Source: Amphirosellinia nigrospora
Taxonomy: Eukaryota > Ascomycota > Sordariomycetes > Xylariales > Xylariaceae
Assembly (NCBI GenBank): GCA_004123355.1
Contig: SCHM01000002.1
Span: 2,418,001 to 2,482,000 of the forward strand
Direction: 5' to 3'
Length of the DNA stretch: 64,000 bases
The position numbers and the translations under genes are program-made. Of the stretch, positions 36,014-46,213 are shown piece by piece (position 1 is the stretch's first letter; the number at the start of each line of letters is the position of its first letter). The notes below the pieces were generated by a model that saw nothing but the letters and a program-made list of their open reading frames with translations, did not search any database and was not told the DNA's origin.

Positions 36014-37729
36014 AGCGTTGTTGTTGGCGAAATCGACGTTTGGGATATTAGTTAAAAGATGTTGTCTTCAGCTTAAGGAATGTTGTTCACGCTTGCCGAG
36101 GGCCTGGCGAAAGATGAATGATGAGGCAACCCGTCCTTTCTTAATAGGATTGTTCGTAGCCACGGAAAAGCATGATAGATTTTTACAGAATGCACAAGTT
36201 TAGAAGAAACGACCCGAAACACGTTGATGGAAGGGATGATGCCTCATATCGCTTGATGCGAAATGAAGTAGGCGGTTTGGTAGGTAGGAAGGTGGTGCAG
36301 ACGCCTAGGTAGGTCTTACCCAGGCGACGACAAACTCGTGTTGCTTGAGATAACTACCTAAGTGATACCGCCATACGTATTTACTTTAGGTAACACCTAT
36401 CCCCGAAACAAAAAATGGCCGATCAGGTTCATTTAGGATTAATATATTAATTATAGAGTGATACGCTGCGATAATTTCAGCGGTGAGCTCGTGCGTTATA
36501 TCAATAACTTTTAGGTAGGTAAATAGGTGGCGCTTACCTAAGGCGATGCTCATGCAGGGGTTAACAAAGCCCCTACCTAAACTTCCAAAATGAAAACCAG
36601 GCAATGGCACTCTTTAGGAGCAAACTTTGGTTATAGAGTACCAAGTAGATGTTATTGTATTTGGCTACAGAATTGGCTATATATGATTATATTGTGAACG
36701 TAGGCGGTGCTTGCTCCTACTTTCTTGTTGTTAACCCCTTCACGAAGCACTGCACTTGTTGAATGCTTGTAGTTTTTGAATTCTTCTGCCTAGGAGATAT
36801 CGCGATAGCCTCAAAGAAGATATCACAGGAATTCCAGCCTACCAAGCTTTCCCAGAGAATTAACGAGAATCATCACGAATTTCGATGGCGAGTTAAAACT
36901 ATGAGGAGAGACAAACACTCCTCCTATATCCAAGATGAGGTAATCTAGGCCAATGCTCATCCATTCTCTATCTACCTAGTTAGGGGCAGCCATAATGCCT
37001 ACCTTTGGATTTTATGAAGTAATGCCCAAAGGTGGCCAGTTACTTGGAAATGGCTCGTTAGGTATGCACCAAAGCCACAATACTTTGCTATTCAAGCACT
37101 CTTAGACTCGATAGAAGATAAAGCGACAACTGGTAGCGTGCTAAAGTATGGAGAAAGACTTCACGAAAAAAACCTGGCAGATTCATGGTATCTTATTCTA
37201 TTTTTTTTTCTCCTATTTTTCTACTTTTTCACCAAAATTGTTGGCGTACCGCCGCAAGTCTAGACAAAATGCATTAGCCTAAAAAGTAGCTCCCAGAGGC
37301 GACCCAGATATACCATGTAATACATATACTTCTGCACTCTTCTGTGGACGGGGTTATGCAGCCGTTTCAACCCTAGGACAAGAGGCCCGAGTGACAATAA
37401 TGTGGTGCTTGCTTCCAATTGATCGGCCAGGCACCGGGACGTTCAACATCAAATGCCCAAGTTTGAAGACGTAAACCAGGCAGTCGTGTATCTCTGGATA
37501 CAACACATCAGATGCTTTCTCGTCAGGGCCAGCGAGGAACGGTCCTCCTCGCCGGTCCGGAAAGAAGAGCTGAAGCCCTGCCGAAACCCTGGGAATAAGT
37601 GACATTGGGCAGAAATAGTTGTTGGGAAAGCCGAGCCTGGACTGTATATCAAGTCTTTGAGATGACTGAAGATCCAACAACCGATGCGTTTAGTGAAAAC
37701 CTCGATTCTCACATTGCTGAGTTTATCAG
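36014..37729. other. Intergenic with TAGGTAGG cluster and pyrimidine tract
   Basis: No supported gene in 1.7 kb. TAGGTAGG, CTACCTAA and relatives cluster at 36275-36400 and 36510-36580. A T-rich tract lies at about 37196-37240. A minus-strand open frame of 108 codons at 37354-37680 directly follows the next gene's stop; it has no recognisable motif and is treated as 3' UTR. Confidence 0.45.
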
Positions 37730-38838
37730 TCATCTCGAGGGGAGAATCTTTCTCGCGTACTCGCGTGCTACCCGAAGTATTGCTCGAACTTGGTCTTCGA
37801 GCCGTCTGTCCTTTCGTCTTCGCATCCAGATGAGAATGACAGCAAGGACGAAAATATCAATAGCAAAGTGTTTCATAACGAGCCAAAGCACCCACCCGAT
37901 TCGGGCCGGAATAGTTCTCTCTTTCTTCGTCCTCCATTCCCGCCCTGTCGTGATCTGTTCTCGCAACGCTGCGATTTCCGTCGATAACCGCACGAGTGCT
38001 TGTTCAACTTTGCGCGACCAACGATCGCCTTTCTTCACGAAATCACCTTCGTCTTCGTCTTCGTCCTCCTGTTGGTTTTCCCGGTACTTATGTTCTGCAG
38101 TATCGTCCTCGCTCATCGGGCTCAGTATCTTCATGGGCCCCTCGGTCCCGCTTAAGGGCTGCTGAAAACGCCGCGGGTCGGCGAATGAAGAGCGACCTTT
38201 GGGTGATGAGTTAGATGACGAGGGGCTATTGTTTTTAATCTGGTTCCACACGAACTCGAGCTCCGCGACTAGCTCCGAAGCGTCTCTACTCCTCGGTCAG
38301 CGAAAACCCCATGTTCCAGAGAGACCGCCTGGCTTCGCCGCTCGATCGAAGAACGGGTCGTCGCGGGCGTAAAGGTAACTTACGGGGTGTTGGCGTAGCG
38401 GTGCATGGTGTCGATGAGCGCCTCAACATACCGCCTCTTAGCCTCGGTACGACTGAGGCCGCTCTGGCTATTCCACGCATCCCACTTATCCTTCTCGCGC
38501 TGTAGCTCGTCGCCATCTAACCCTGAGCCAGACCGCGGCCGTTCCATCACACCATCCACATCGCCCTCCATTGCCTGCTTGTATAAGCCATAGAGTCGTA
38601 ATCGGTCGGCCGGCGGTGGCCGCAACGCACCGGTCTTGGGGATCTTTTTGACTGTGCTAAGCGCGTGCACAAACACGCGATCTGTAGCGAGGGATGAAAG
38701 AATTAGTATATCGCTAAGGAGGCGCGAAGGAAAGGAACGCAAATCGCTCACGCAAGTCAATTGGAATGGCAAGAGAGAAATGAAATGCAAGTAGATTACT
38801 AGGAAAACGAGGATGTGCATACCAACCGAGTCCGCCAT
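37730..38838 (-). CDS. Acyl-CoA-binding membrane protein, Atg37/ACBD5-like
   Basis: Exons 38823-38838, 38384-38681 and 37730-38285 join to exactly 289 residues. The N-terminal ACB domain shows FVHALSTVKKIPKTG, PADRLRLYGLYKQAMEGDV and KWDAWNSQSGLSRTEAKRRY, with the Tyr, Lys and Trp residues that bind acyl-CoA. A Ser-rich and then strongly acidic linker (EDEDEDEGDF), a coiled coil and one membrane helix (HFAIDIFVLAVILIW) near the C-terminus complete the tail-anchored layout of Atg37/ACBD5. Those proteins sit in the peroxisomal membrane and act in pexophagy and in very-long-chain fatty acid handling. The loop insert GDVDGVMERPRSGSGLDGD is longer than in yeast ACBP. The gene lies 3 kb from the Pex39-like gene. 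Family clear, peroxisomal location inferred. Confidence 0.83.
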
Positions 38839-40025
38839 TGCAGGCTCGACTCCGAGTCGCACGCGCAATCACCGCGCGTCCTCTTTCTTTCCTTCCGTAC
38901 GTATTACTATTGTTATGCTGCTATGTTATGAAGTCGTGGTTCGTTTATCGGGGGAATTCGATCGCCGCCAATCGTCGCGTGGGATGAGATTAGTGATAAT
39001 CAAAGACCACCAAGACCGACGTCATCAATATGCATCAGCGACCGGAAGAAGAGGTGGGCATGTACCAAAAGAAGTGGTGGATCACAAATATAGATAGTAT
39101 GAGATGTTTTAGTCCGCCCAAAAGAAACAATTATGTAGTATACACTATGTTACGTCGAAGGTTTATCGTTTCTCATCGGTCGGTTCTATGCCAAATGCGC
39201 AATTGGTGGGTGGTGAGGCTCCAGCTTTAATCCTTTACCTCGGCGTCTTGTAAGACCCCTGAAAGTAGCACTCTAGTGGCGGCTCTTAGGTACATTATTA
39301 GATACGGGCTAAGGGGTGATCCAGGCGTGGAGCAGTGGGGGACGTTCCCCAGCACTTCCCGAGGCATACCTTAGCACGTGAAGGCATGAGGTACTCAACT
39401 GCTATAACCTTACACACTATACGAATATACATTACAAATTTATATTACATGTTTTCTATAATACCATGCCCGGTGCACTCCCATCTATAGCATCACGGCG
39501 GCTGCGTGGCTACAGGCCTGTGCAGGTAGATCAGAGCCGCCAGCCGATCCCTGGTCATGCGTGACAACTCTATTTTCTTGGAAGTAATGGGGAAAGAAGC
39601 TCAAAGAATAAGCTACAAACTTCTAGTGGATGAACTATACTCACTAGGTTTCTACGTGGATATTAGAGAAATTGAAGTGGCATGTATAACTTAGAGTACG
39701 GAGACCCCATTGTGTATGTCGCTTGTGAAGCTGGCGATAGGGGCAATGGTATTAAGTCTGCTTCGCGACCAAAACTTCGCAGCCCATTTACGTCTCTTAG
39801 ATTGTCATACAGTAATATTGTGATATATCCAGCAACTTGGGATTGGTCGCCTTCGGCTTCACCGCTTTGAAAGGTGTCACGCTAAAGTTCGTTACCTGCT
39901 AGTATTCTACACCGATTTTAGAGGATGCCCTATTAATCAAGAAAAATAAGGAATCACTAAGTAGGAGGCCAATACAAAATTATATAATTTGTCATAAGAC
40001 AGTGAACGGAATGGTACTCTAAACA
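38839..40025. other. Intergenic, nothing recognised
   Basis: 1.2 kb, low coding potential. A few TAGGTA words near 39285 and 39380; no repeats or RNA genes seen. Confidence 0.4.
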
Positions 40026-41058
40026 CTAGCGACACGAAGTTCTCCACGTGTTATATGCACTGAGTTTGCCAATGGGTTCGGGTGTGGTGACGAATAGATC
40101 CGAGTTCACGCACATGGATTCCTTGAGCTCTTCCATCCTCTGCGCGGCAACTTCCCTTCTGAGTGCCTCGTGTTCTGCGCTGTCCTTGTCCTCGGTCACA
40201 AACTTCTCGAATAGTTCCACCTCTCCAACTGTATGGCTAAATGCGGATTCGCTGCATCCGACATCGCTGGCCTCTGGCTCGGCCTCGGTAACTTCATCGA
40301 ATACAATAGTCATCTTCGGGTGGGCGCGGTGCCGTTCACTAGTTGCGTAACCTCCCATGATGCTCGTCGTGTCAAGAGATCAGAGGCCACTTGTAAATCT
40401 TCGAGCTTCGTCTTTGCCCCCGTAATCCGTAGTACTTCGTTTGAGACCTTCTCCCTTCCATCAAGTTCAACAAATTGCGTATTGCTGAAGTTACCTGCGA
40501 CCCGCAACTTGGCATTCCAGCCTTCTTTTTGGCTACTCGAGAAACCTCAGTCAGTAACATACTTTAAACATTATAAAATAAATCGAGCGCCTATCTGGGT
40601 GCCAGACCGTCGTAAATCTTAACAGGCAACATTCTTGTCTAGGACTAGGGAAGCGAGAGTAAAACAAGATGTTCTTGGCTCCAGGATACTCACCTGTCTT
40701 GAACGGGAGGCGGGAAAACGCGCTCGGCAACTATCTCGCCGTCCAAGTTGCGCTCTAATTTGGGCAGGTTAAATGGCAAGGTATGTACATGGCGGCGCCG
40801 CACCCAGAGACCAAGGTTGCAGAGATGGTTGTCATGTGTGTCGTAGTAGGTGTCACGGATAAGCTCCCCGGGCTGACTCAGCGCGGTGAAAGAGGAGGAG
40901 TTTGTTTTGACGAGAAATCTATGAGGTTGTGTTTCTATTTTCGTCTGGCCGCCAGATAGGAAGAGAGATGCGAATTTTGGGCCTGGGGTGAACTTGCGCT
41001 CCACTTCCACATTCGATACGATGCGCTGCAGGCGCAGAGCGGTTGCTTTCAGTGTCAT
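40026..41058 (-). CDS. CYTH-domain protein, thiamine-triphosphatase-like
   Basis: CYTH enzymes bind triphosphates in a beta tunnel; the eukaryotic branch includes thiamine triphosphatase. The start at 41058 leads to SNVEVERKF, the ExExK-type signature of the tunnel, then LIRDTYYDTHDNHLCNLGLW, where the YYDT and WVRRR strands match the family. Exon 2 (40026-40524) gives ASWEVTQLVNGT and TIVFDEVTEAEPEA, then VGEVELFEKF with the paired Glu residues near the end of the tunnel. One missing base near 40328 is needed to connect the last two stretches, and the intron joins 40694 to about 40524 with an uncertain phase, probably another lost A in the A run. Substrate not proven. Confidence 0.78.
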
Positions 41059-41784
41059 CTGAGATATCTGGTATTTGTTTCAAAGTTGAACAAGCCTGAT
41101 TATGCTAGATGAGATGTGGTACTAAAGGAAAGAAACAAAATTTCAAGTTAAAGCCTTTGCCTTACCTTTATATAACAGCTCCCTAAATCAAAGTGGAGTC
41201 ACTGATATATCAAAATTCATTCACTGCCATGGAATAGAAGCATTAACATCAATGCATTGACGAGAGTACTTATTCACTAAAGCATTCATTAACTGTACCT
41301 TATTGCCTAAAGTCATTCCAGCCACAGCCACACGTAGGCAATCAAATACGTATAAATCTACCATAGTCATCAACAACTCATCAAATCAATATTAGTTTAA
41401 GTAACGCCTCCGTTCTAGAAAGGTGACATGCCGAGTCGTCTTCAGCGAGACTTAGCGAGATCGGTGGTTTGTGACTCTATACTTGTATTACCTGAGTAAC
41501 TAACTGTATGGAAGTTTATGAGGGGCGGGTTGTACGTTAGATATCTCTCATCTTCCCTCAGAAGTAAATAAGAGTAGGAAAATCTGAGCAACTATCGTAT
41601 GTTGAGTGTAGTAGAATTTCATCTTCAACTCTGCCCGAGAGCTTGGCCAGATGAATACAATCGATTCCCGAGTCCTTCTAAGTTAATTGGGAAGCTTCAC
41701 ATCTTTAGACAGCCACCTAGGCAGGTCCATCCCAGGAAACCATCTAGCCTCCTGCGATTTGAGTAATTAACAACAATGATACCC
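41059..41784. other. Intergenic, nothing recognised
   Basis: AT-rich. Contains the CYTH gene promoter and the viperin-like gene 3' side. Confidence 0.4.
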
Positions 41785-43247
41785 TCACCACCTAAGAGAC
41801 TCATTTCTTAAAGATCCACAGTCTATTGTCATCGGTGTAGCCTTGACATCATCCCTCTCCCAATCATAGAAGCCACCACGTCTCCTAAATGCCTTTTCGT
41901 CCCAGTATATCTCACTAAGTGCTTTTTGCACCCCAACCTCTAGGATCGATCGTGACTGTTTCTCAACCCCGGCCCCCTTGTCTAGGAAGCAAAGATACTC
42001 ATCGAGAATGAGATAACTGGACGCCATGACCGAGTTGGGCTCGGGCACGAACCCTCGGAAACTACCGTTCTTCATGCAGAATGTCTGGAATTGTTCGTCT
42101 GAGATCAAAAGTTTCCTAGCGTTTCTTTTCCGCTTGTTCAAGCGAACGTCGTCCTCCTTGGCGTCATTTTCTCCTTCCACATATAACACTGAAATACTTT
42201 CTGCGATACTCGGAGTCAGTTATGGTCAATTTGGACCAGTTCGTGGGACTCATGGAAGCTTCTAGATACTCCTCTTTTTTTATTTTTTTTAAAGGAAACT
42301 TTGTGCTCCAAATGTTACTAAATTAAGAAGACGGTTGCGAGAATTGCTTACCCAGCGAAACGGGTCTAAAAACCCGACTTTTTCCCTCATGTCTTCATGC
42401 CAATTGTGAGCACAAACTACCGTGTTAATTTTGAGCTTGATGCCTAGCTGTCTACACAAACAGCTAATTGATAGCAACCGTGACATGTTGCACTCGGTGC
42501 CCCGGCCGATAGCAATGTTCGTTCTCTCGTCGAAGCTGTCACATGAAACGCCCAGCACGTCGATAAACTGACCGTATTGGTCCAACCACTTCTCGTTAAC
42601 CTTCGTCCCGTTGGTGATGATGCTGACGCTTTCCAGCTGGAGCTCCTCTTTGCAGTACCGGCAAAGCATCGCTAGCTTACGGGCGTGGAGGAACGGCTCG
42701 CCTCCGGCGAAGTTGATCTTGCGCATGCCGGCGTTTTTAAGAAGGAGGAGTCCCTGCTTCATTTCGTCATCGGAGGCGATGTGAGAGCTCTTGTCGGTAT
42801 GGAAGCAAAACCCGCAAGCTAAGTTGCATTTTCTCGTGAAGTGAAAGTTGACGGAAACTGGCGTGACAGTCGGAGTTGTAGCAGCACTAGTAGTCTTTTC
42901 CTCGAGAAGCCTTCCATAGAGAAAGAAGAGCCATATAATAACGCAGATACAGTGATCGCCTGCAGCAAAAGCCAACTCCCAGAAATCAAGCTTTGCAGCA
43001 TCGTCGATATTCGGCGGATTTCGATCTTGAGGATTTGAATAAATACCGCCGAAAAAGAAGCAAGAATTTCACTGGAGCCCTTTCGTTTCTCAAACTCAGT
43101 ATAATATTTTGGAATGCCAGTGGTGGTTGATGTTTCCTTGGGAAAAGGCGCCCGTGTAATACTAAACTCAGAAGGCCTGCGTTGTCTTTCTGGATGTTTC
43201 CTAGTTAAATCGACGGTAAGAACGATGGCGAACCGGATTACTTGCAT
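41785..43247 (-). CDS. Viperin-like radical-SAM enzyme (RSAD2 homologue)
   Basis: Viperins use a 4Fe-4S cluster and S-adenosylmethionine to convert a nucleoside triphosphate (CTP in animals) to its 3'-deoxy-3',4'-didehydro form, a chain terminator for viral polymerases. Exons are 42352-43247 and 41785-42200. Seen in order: SVNFHFTRKCNLACGFCFHT with the CxxxCxxC cluster, KINFAGGEPFLH (SAM-binding GGE), SIITNGTKV, GVSCDSFDE, KINTVVCAHN, and in exon 2 KVFQC, VEGEN, SYLILDEYLCFLD and RRRGGFYDW. Residue for residue this follows vertebrate viperin, not MoaA. The N-terminus is unlike the animal amphipathic helix; a likely membrane helix (CICVIIWLFFLYG) precedes the core. Single missing bases are implied near 43054 (T run), 42188 and 41819. 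The last would move the stop to 41801 and restore the Asp-Trp that viperins need near their C-terminus. Divergent from a nucleotide kinase. Confidence 0.92.
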
Positions 43248-43551
43248 GGCGAGTTGCTCTCTTTATAACTTTCTGTGCAACAGTTAATGCAAGGGGGCCC
43301 CGCACTCTTAGTGTTGGAGTGAATGGCCTTCTTGCTTGACTGACAAAAATTGTTTGTTTGTGCATCCTGTTTGTGTTAATGGCTTATTGAGGAATTATTC
43401 AGTTGCTAAGGTTTCATGTGTTTCCTTTTGATTTCGTTAGTAGAACCTTCGCCCTGCCTCTCGGAACAATAATCGGTTTTTTAAATTTGAGGATTGTGAT
43501 TTCGACTAGAACTGTGTCTCATGGGATACATAAAGAATTGACCTTCCATAG
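43248..43551. promoter_or_regulatory. Shared divergent promoter region of viperin-like and kinase-like genes
   Basis: About 300 bases between the viperin-like start codon and the first recognisable kinase codon. The kinase start codon is not identified, so a short first exon of the kinase may also lie here. The tight head-to-head spacing is the evidence for shared control; no defined operator is seen. Confidence 0.55.
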
Positions 43552-44288
43552 GCAATAAATTATTTTCATTCTTGGGCCACCAGGGAGCGGCAAGGGGACA
43601 CTTTGCAAACTTGCGACCCAGCAACTCGGAACGCCCAACCATCGATATTGCCACCTCTCGGTGGGAGACTACCTGCGCGAAATCTGTGATCCCGCGATTT
43701 CCTACGAACGAACGGGTTTCGATTACGCCAAAATCCGCGATTATCTGCAGGAGAGCAAACTACTACCTGCTGATGTGCTCATCCCAATTCTTGAGCACAA
43801 GATCAACTCCACACGAACGAGAAAGGTGTCACCACTACCTGGTTGATCGACGGGTTTCCTCGAAACATGGAGAGTGCGCTGGCATTTGAACAAAAGGTAA
43901 AGACAAGGGAGAATCCCAATGAAAGTTTGATGGCACATGGATTCTGATGTGATGCCTGACCAGGTCGGCAAGCCGGTAACAGTTCTTACTCTGGAATGCA
44001 AGCGCGAAATCGCCGAAGAAAGATTCTTAAAACGGGGGAGGGAAGAAACCGACGATAAGAAACGCTTTGACTGGAGGTACGGCGAGTACATTCAGAACAT
44101 GAAGAGTATTCGTGAGCATTACGCCAGGATCATGAGCACCGTATGTGTCTCCTTTCCCCTCCCCTGTTCTTCTTAAACTAGTATTTCCTCACTAAACCGT
44201 GTCATAGGTTTGCGTAGATGGAGATCAGGGAGAATGTCACACGGACCAGCCACATGACCTAGCCACAGGGCCTCGCCACAGGATCTAG
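43552..44288 (+). CDS. UMP/CMP-kinase-like nucleotide monophosphate kinase
   Basis: Adenylate-kinase-fold enzyme that phosphorylates NMPs, here most like UMP-CMP kinases. IFILGPPGSGKGT is the P-loop, CHLSVGDYLRE the NMP-binding strand, TWLIDGFPRNMESALAFE the 'DGFPR' block, and LKRGREETDDKKRF with IREHYARIM the lid and last helix, followed by CVDGDQ. Exons are about 43552-43896, 43964-44140 and 44208-44288. One missing G near 43825 is needed to reach WLIDGFPR. The start codon is unresolved: a TAA lies just before the P-loop frame, and an upstream exon ending at an AG near 43549 plus one lost A would solve it. The last 15 codons do not resemble the family and start at a GTCACACGGACC word shared with the nearby foldback element, so the C-terminal end may be displaced. 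Pairing with viperin suggests it supplies the enzyme's nucleotide substrate. Confidence 0.78.
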
Positions 44289-45256
44289 CCACACAGACCC
44301 TCAGAAGGTCGATATCACTCCGACCATTTTCGTGGGCTGAGACATAATGTATTGTTGCCGTATTATTGGTTGGAATAGCCTCAACCCTCTCGAGGAGCCA
44401 TACTCTCGGAGACCTACGGGGAGGCAGAAGTCCTAGAAATTCGTCTATGAATTGAGGGCATGGGCGAGGTTACATTAAAGTCAGAATTAGGAATTAGAGC
44501 CCCAGAGACCCAGAGCGATTATTAGCTGAATTGAACTCCAGATTCCAAGCACTTGAGCACAAGCCCTTGTCATAGAGAATCCCTAGAGAATTTCGTGAAG
44601 GTGTTGCGGTGAGAATGAATTATTATGAAAGTAAGAACTGCAAGGGACCGGTACAGAAATTGGGCATCAGGCATGTTTTAGTTAGGTATGATTAAGGTAA
44701 TTAGATGGTGAATTGTAGATGGACTTAATAACGCCGAGTCTGCAATTCCGCCAAATTTCCGAAAAGTCAGGTGCTTAATGCATAGAGGATCTAATCAAAA
44801 CAATATAAAAACGTCCTGGCTTATAATTTTAGAACTTGATGATACATGGCCTGAGACGAAGACACTCTAGTTCGTCTCTATTAACTAAACTAGCAATATT
44901 TTGATAATATTCAGTCTCTTCTTTGTTGGCGGCCTATCTATGAACGATTCATCACTTCTTTCTCGCTATCATAATGACCTCGATATCTTGTTTCTTTTGT
45001 ATGGTGGATACTTTGCGGCTCCTGGTCGGCGCCAGCTATCGCCATATCCTACAGTTTATGCATTTAATCACAGCCGAAACGCTGTCTCACCAACAACACC
45101 AATTGACCATTATGCGTGTTTTTTTCTCCTCGAGCACACACTTAGGTTAGTACTGGTGAGCTTTTCGTCAACGAATGTAGCGAGGAAGTTGTAAGAGATA
45201 GGATGCATTTAGGGACTCCTCACAGCATGGTGGTAGGGGATGCATCGTAAATGTGC
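44289..45256. other. Intergenic between kinase-like gene and foldback element
   Basis: No gene. Degenerate direct repeats of AGCCACA occur at 44249-44300. If the terminal word at 44236 is one end of a larger element, this DNA belongs to it. Confidence 0.4.
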
Positions 45257-45996
45257 GTCACACGGACCCTGGTCAGTGCGCAATACAGTGCTACACAGTG
45301 TCCCACACGGAGTTCGCAAGATACTACCCTACGAGGCTGTGGCAGTCGTACGAGGTTATCGTGAGTTTCAGACGCAGATATCGAGCTGAACTCGAACACC
45401 GAGACACTCGCTTCTCCGGCTACACAGGTCTCTAGACAGGTTGGCGGAGGTCCGCGAAGGAGAGGAGAATTCTAAGTATAAAAGGGCACGAATCCTCCCT
45501 TAAACGGAGGAAGGACTTAGACCTATATGGCCCTTTGGCACCATGGTAGCTTATTACTCAATTGAATCCATTTCAAGCCCTCTATATGAGCCCTTGGGAC
45601 ATGGGCTAACCTATATATGTCGAGGTAGTACATTCTGACACATTGTCACAAGGGCTCTGTTTGAGGGCTTGGAATAGGTTCAATTTGAGTAATAAACGAC
45701 TATGGTGCCAAAGGGGCCATAAAGGTCTAAGTCCTTCCTCCGTTTAAGGGGAGGATTCGCCGCCTTTTATGCTCAGAATTCCCTTCCTTTCCTTTCCTTT
45801 CCTCTACGGGAGCGAAAGGAAAGACCTCTGTAGCCGGTGAGGCGAGTGTCTCGGTGTTCGAGTTCAGCTCGATATCTGCGTCTGAAACTCACGATAACCT
45901 CGTACGACTGCCACAGCCTCGTAGGGTAGTATCTTGCGAACTCCGTGTGGGACACTGTGTGGCACTGTATTGCGCACTCAGACAGATCCGTGTGAC
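45257..45996. mobile_element. Foldback (long inverted-repeat) element, about 740 bp
   Basis: The left arm (about 45257-45596) and the right arm (about 45649-45996) are inverted copies around a spacer of roughly 50 bases. The outer ends are GTCACACGGA on both sides. From about 45277 to 45410 the match to the complement of 45845-45978 is close to perfect; further in it falls to about 80-90 percent with small length differences, several in C runs (for example CCTCCC against CCTCCCC). The right arm has a (CCTTT)n stretch near 45782-45803. No open frame for a transposase is inside, so this is a non-autonomous foldback or MITE-like element. A transcript across it would fold into a hairpin with about 340-bp arms. 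No target-site duplication was recognised. Confidence 0.85.
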
Positions 45997-46213
45997 AGCC
46001 CAGAAGGCTCTGGGTATCAGGTTGATAATAATCAAATGGCTCAAATTACGATGTTTTCACCATTCGTTGGACATGTATTAATTTTCGTAGAATCGGCTGT
46101 ATGTTGAATATTGTTGTACTTGGTATTATCTAGTATTCCGAAGAATGTTTGATACATTGCTGTACAGGGTTGGGGTGACAGACGCAATCGTCCGAGGGCT
46201 GTATTATTAGGAT

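Noticed and set aside
37354-37680. Minus-strand open frame of 108 codons after the Atg37-like gene
   Set aside because: No motif, no intron signals or supported start; lies where a 3' UTR is expected.
41785-43247. MoaA or other radical-SAM cofactor enzyme instead of viperin
   Set aside because: The blocks beyond the CxxxCxxC cluster (CDSFDE, SYLILDEY, RRRGGFYDW) follow viperin through to the C-terminus.
43552-44288. Adenylate kinase or shikimate kinase for the P-loop gene
   Set aside because: The NMP-site and lid spacing fit the UMP/CMP branch better, though substrate specificity cannot be proven from sequence.
45253-45955. Two copies of a 60-codon frame on opposite strands as genes
   Set aside because: They are the same arm sequence of the foldback element read from each side, with no coding features.
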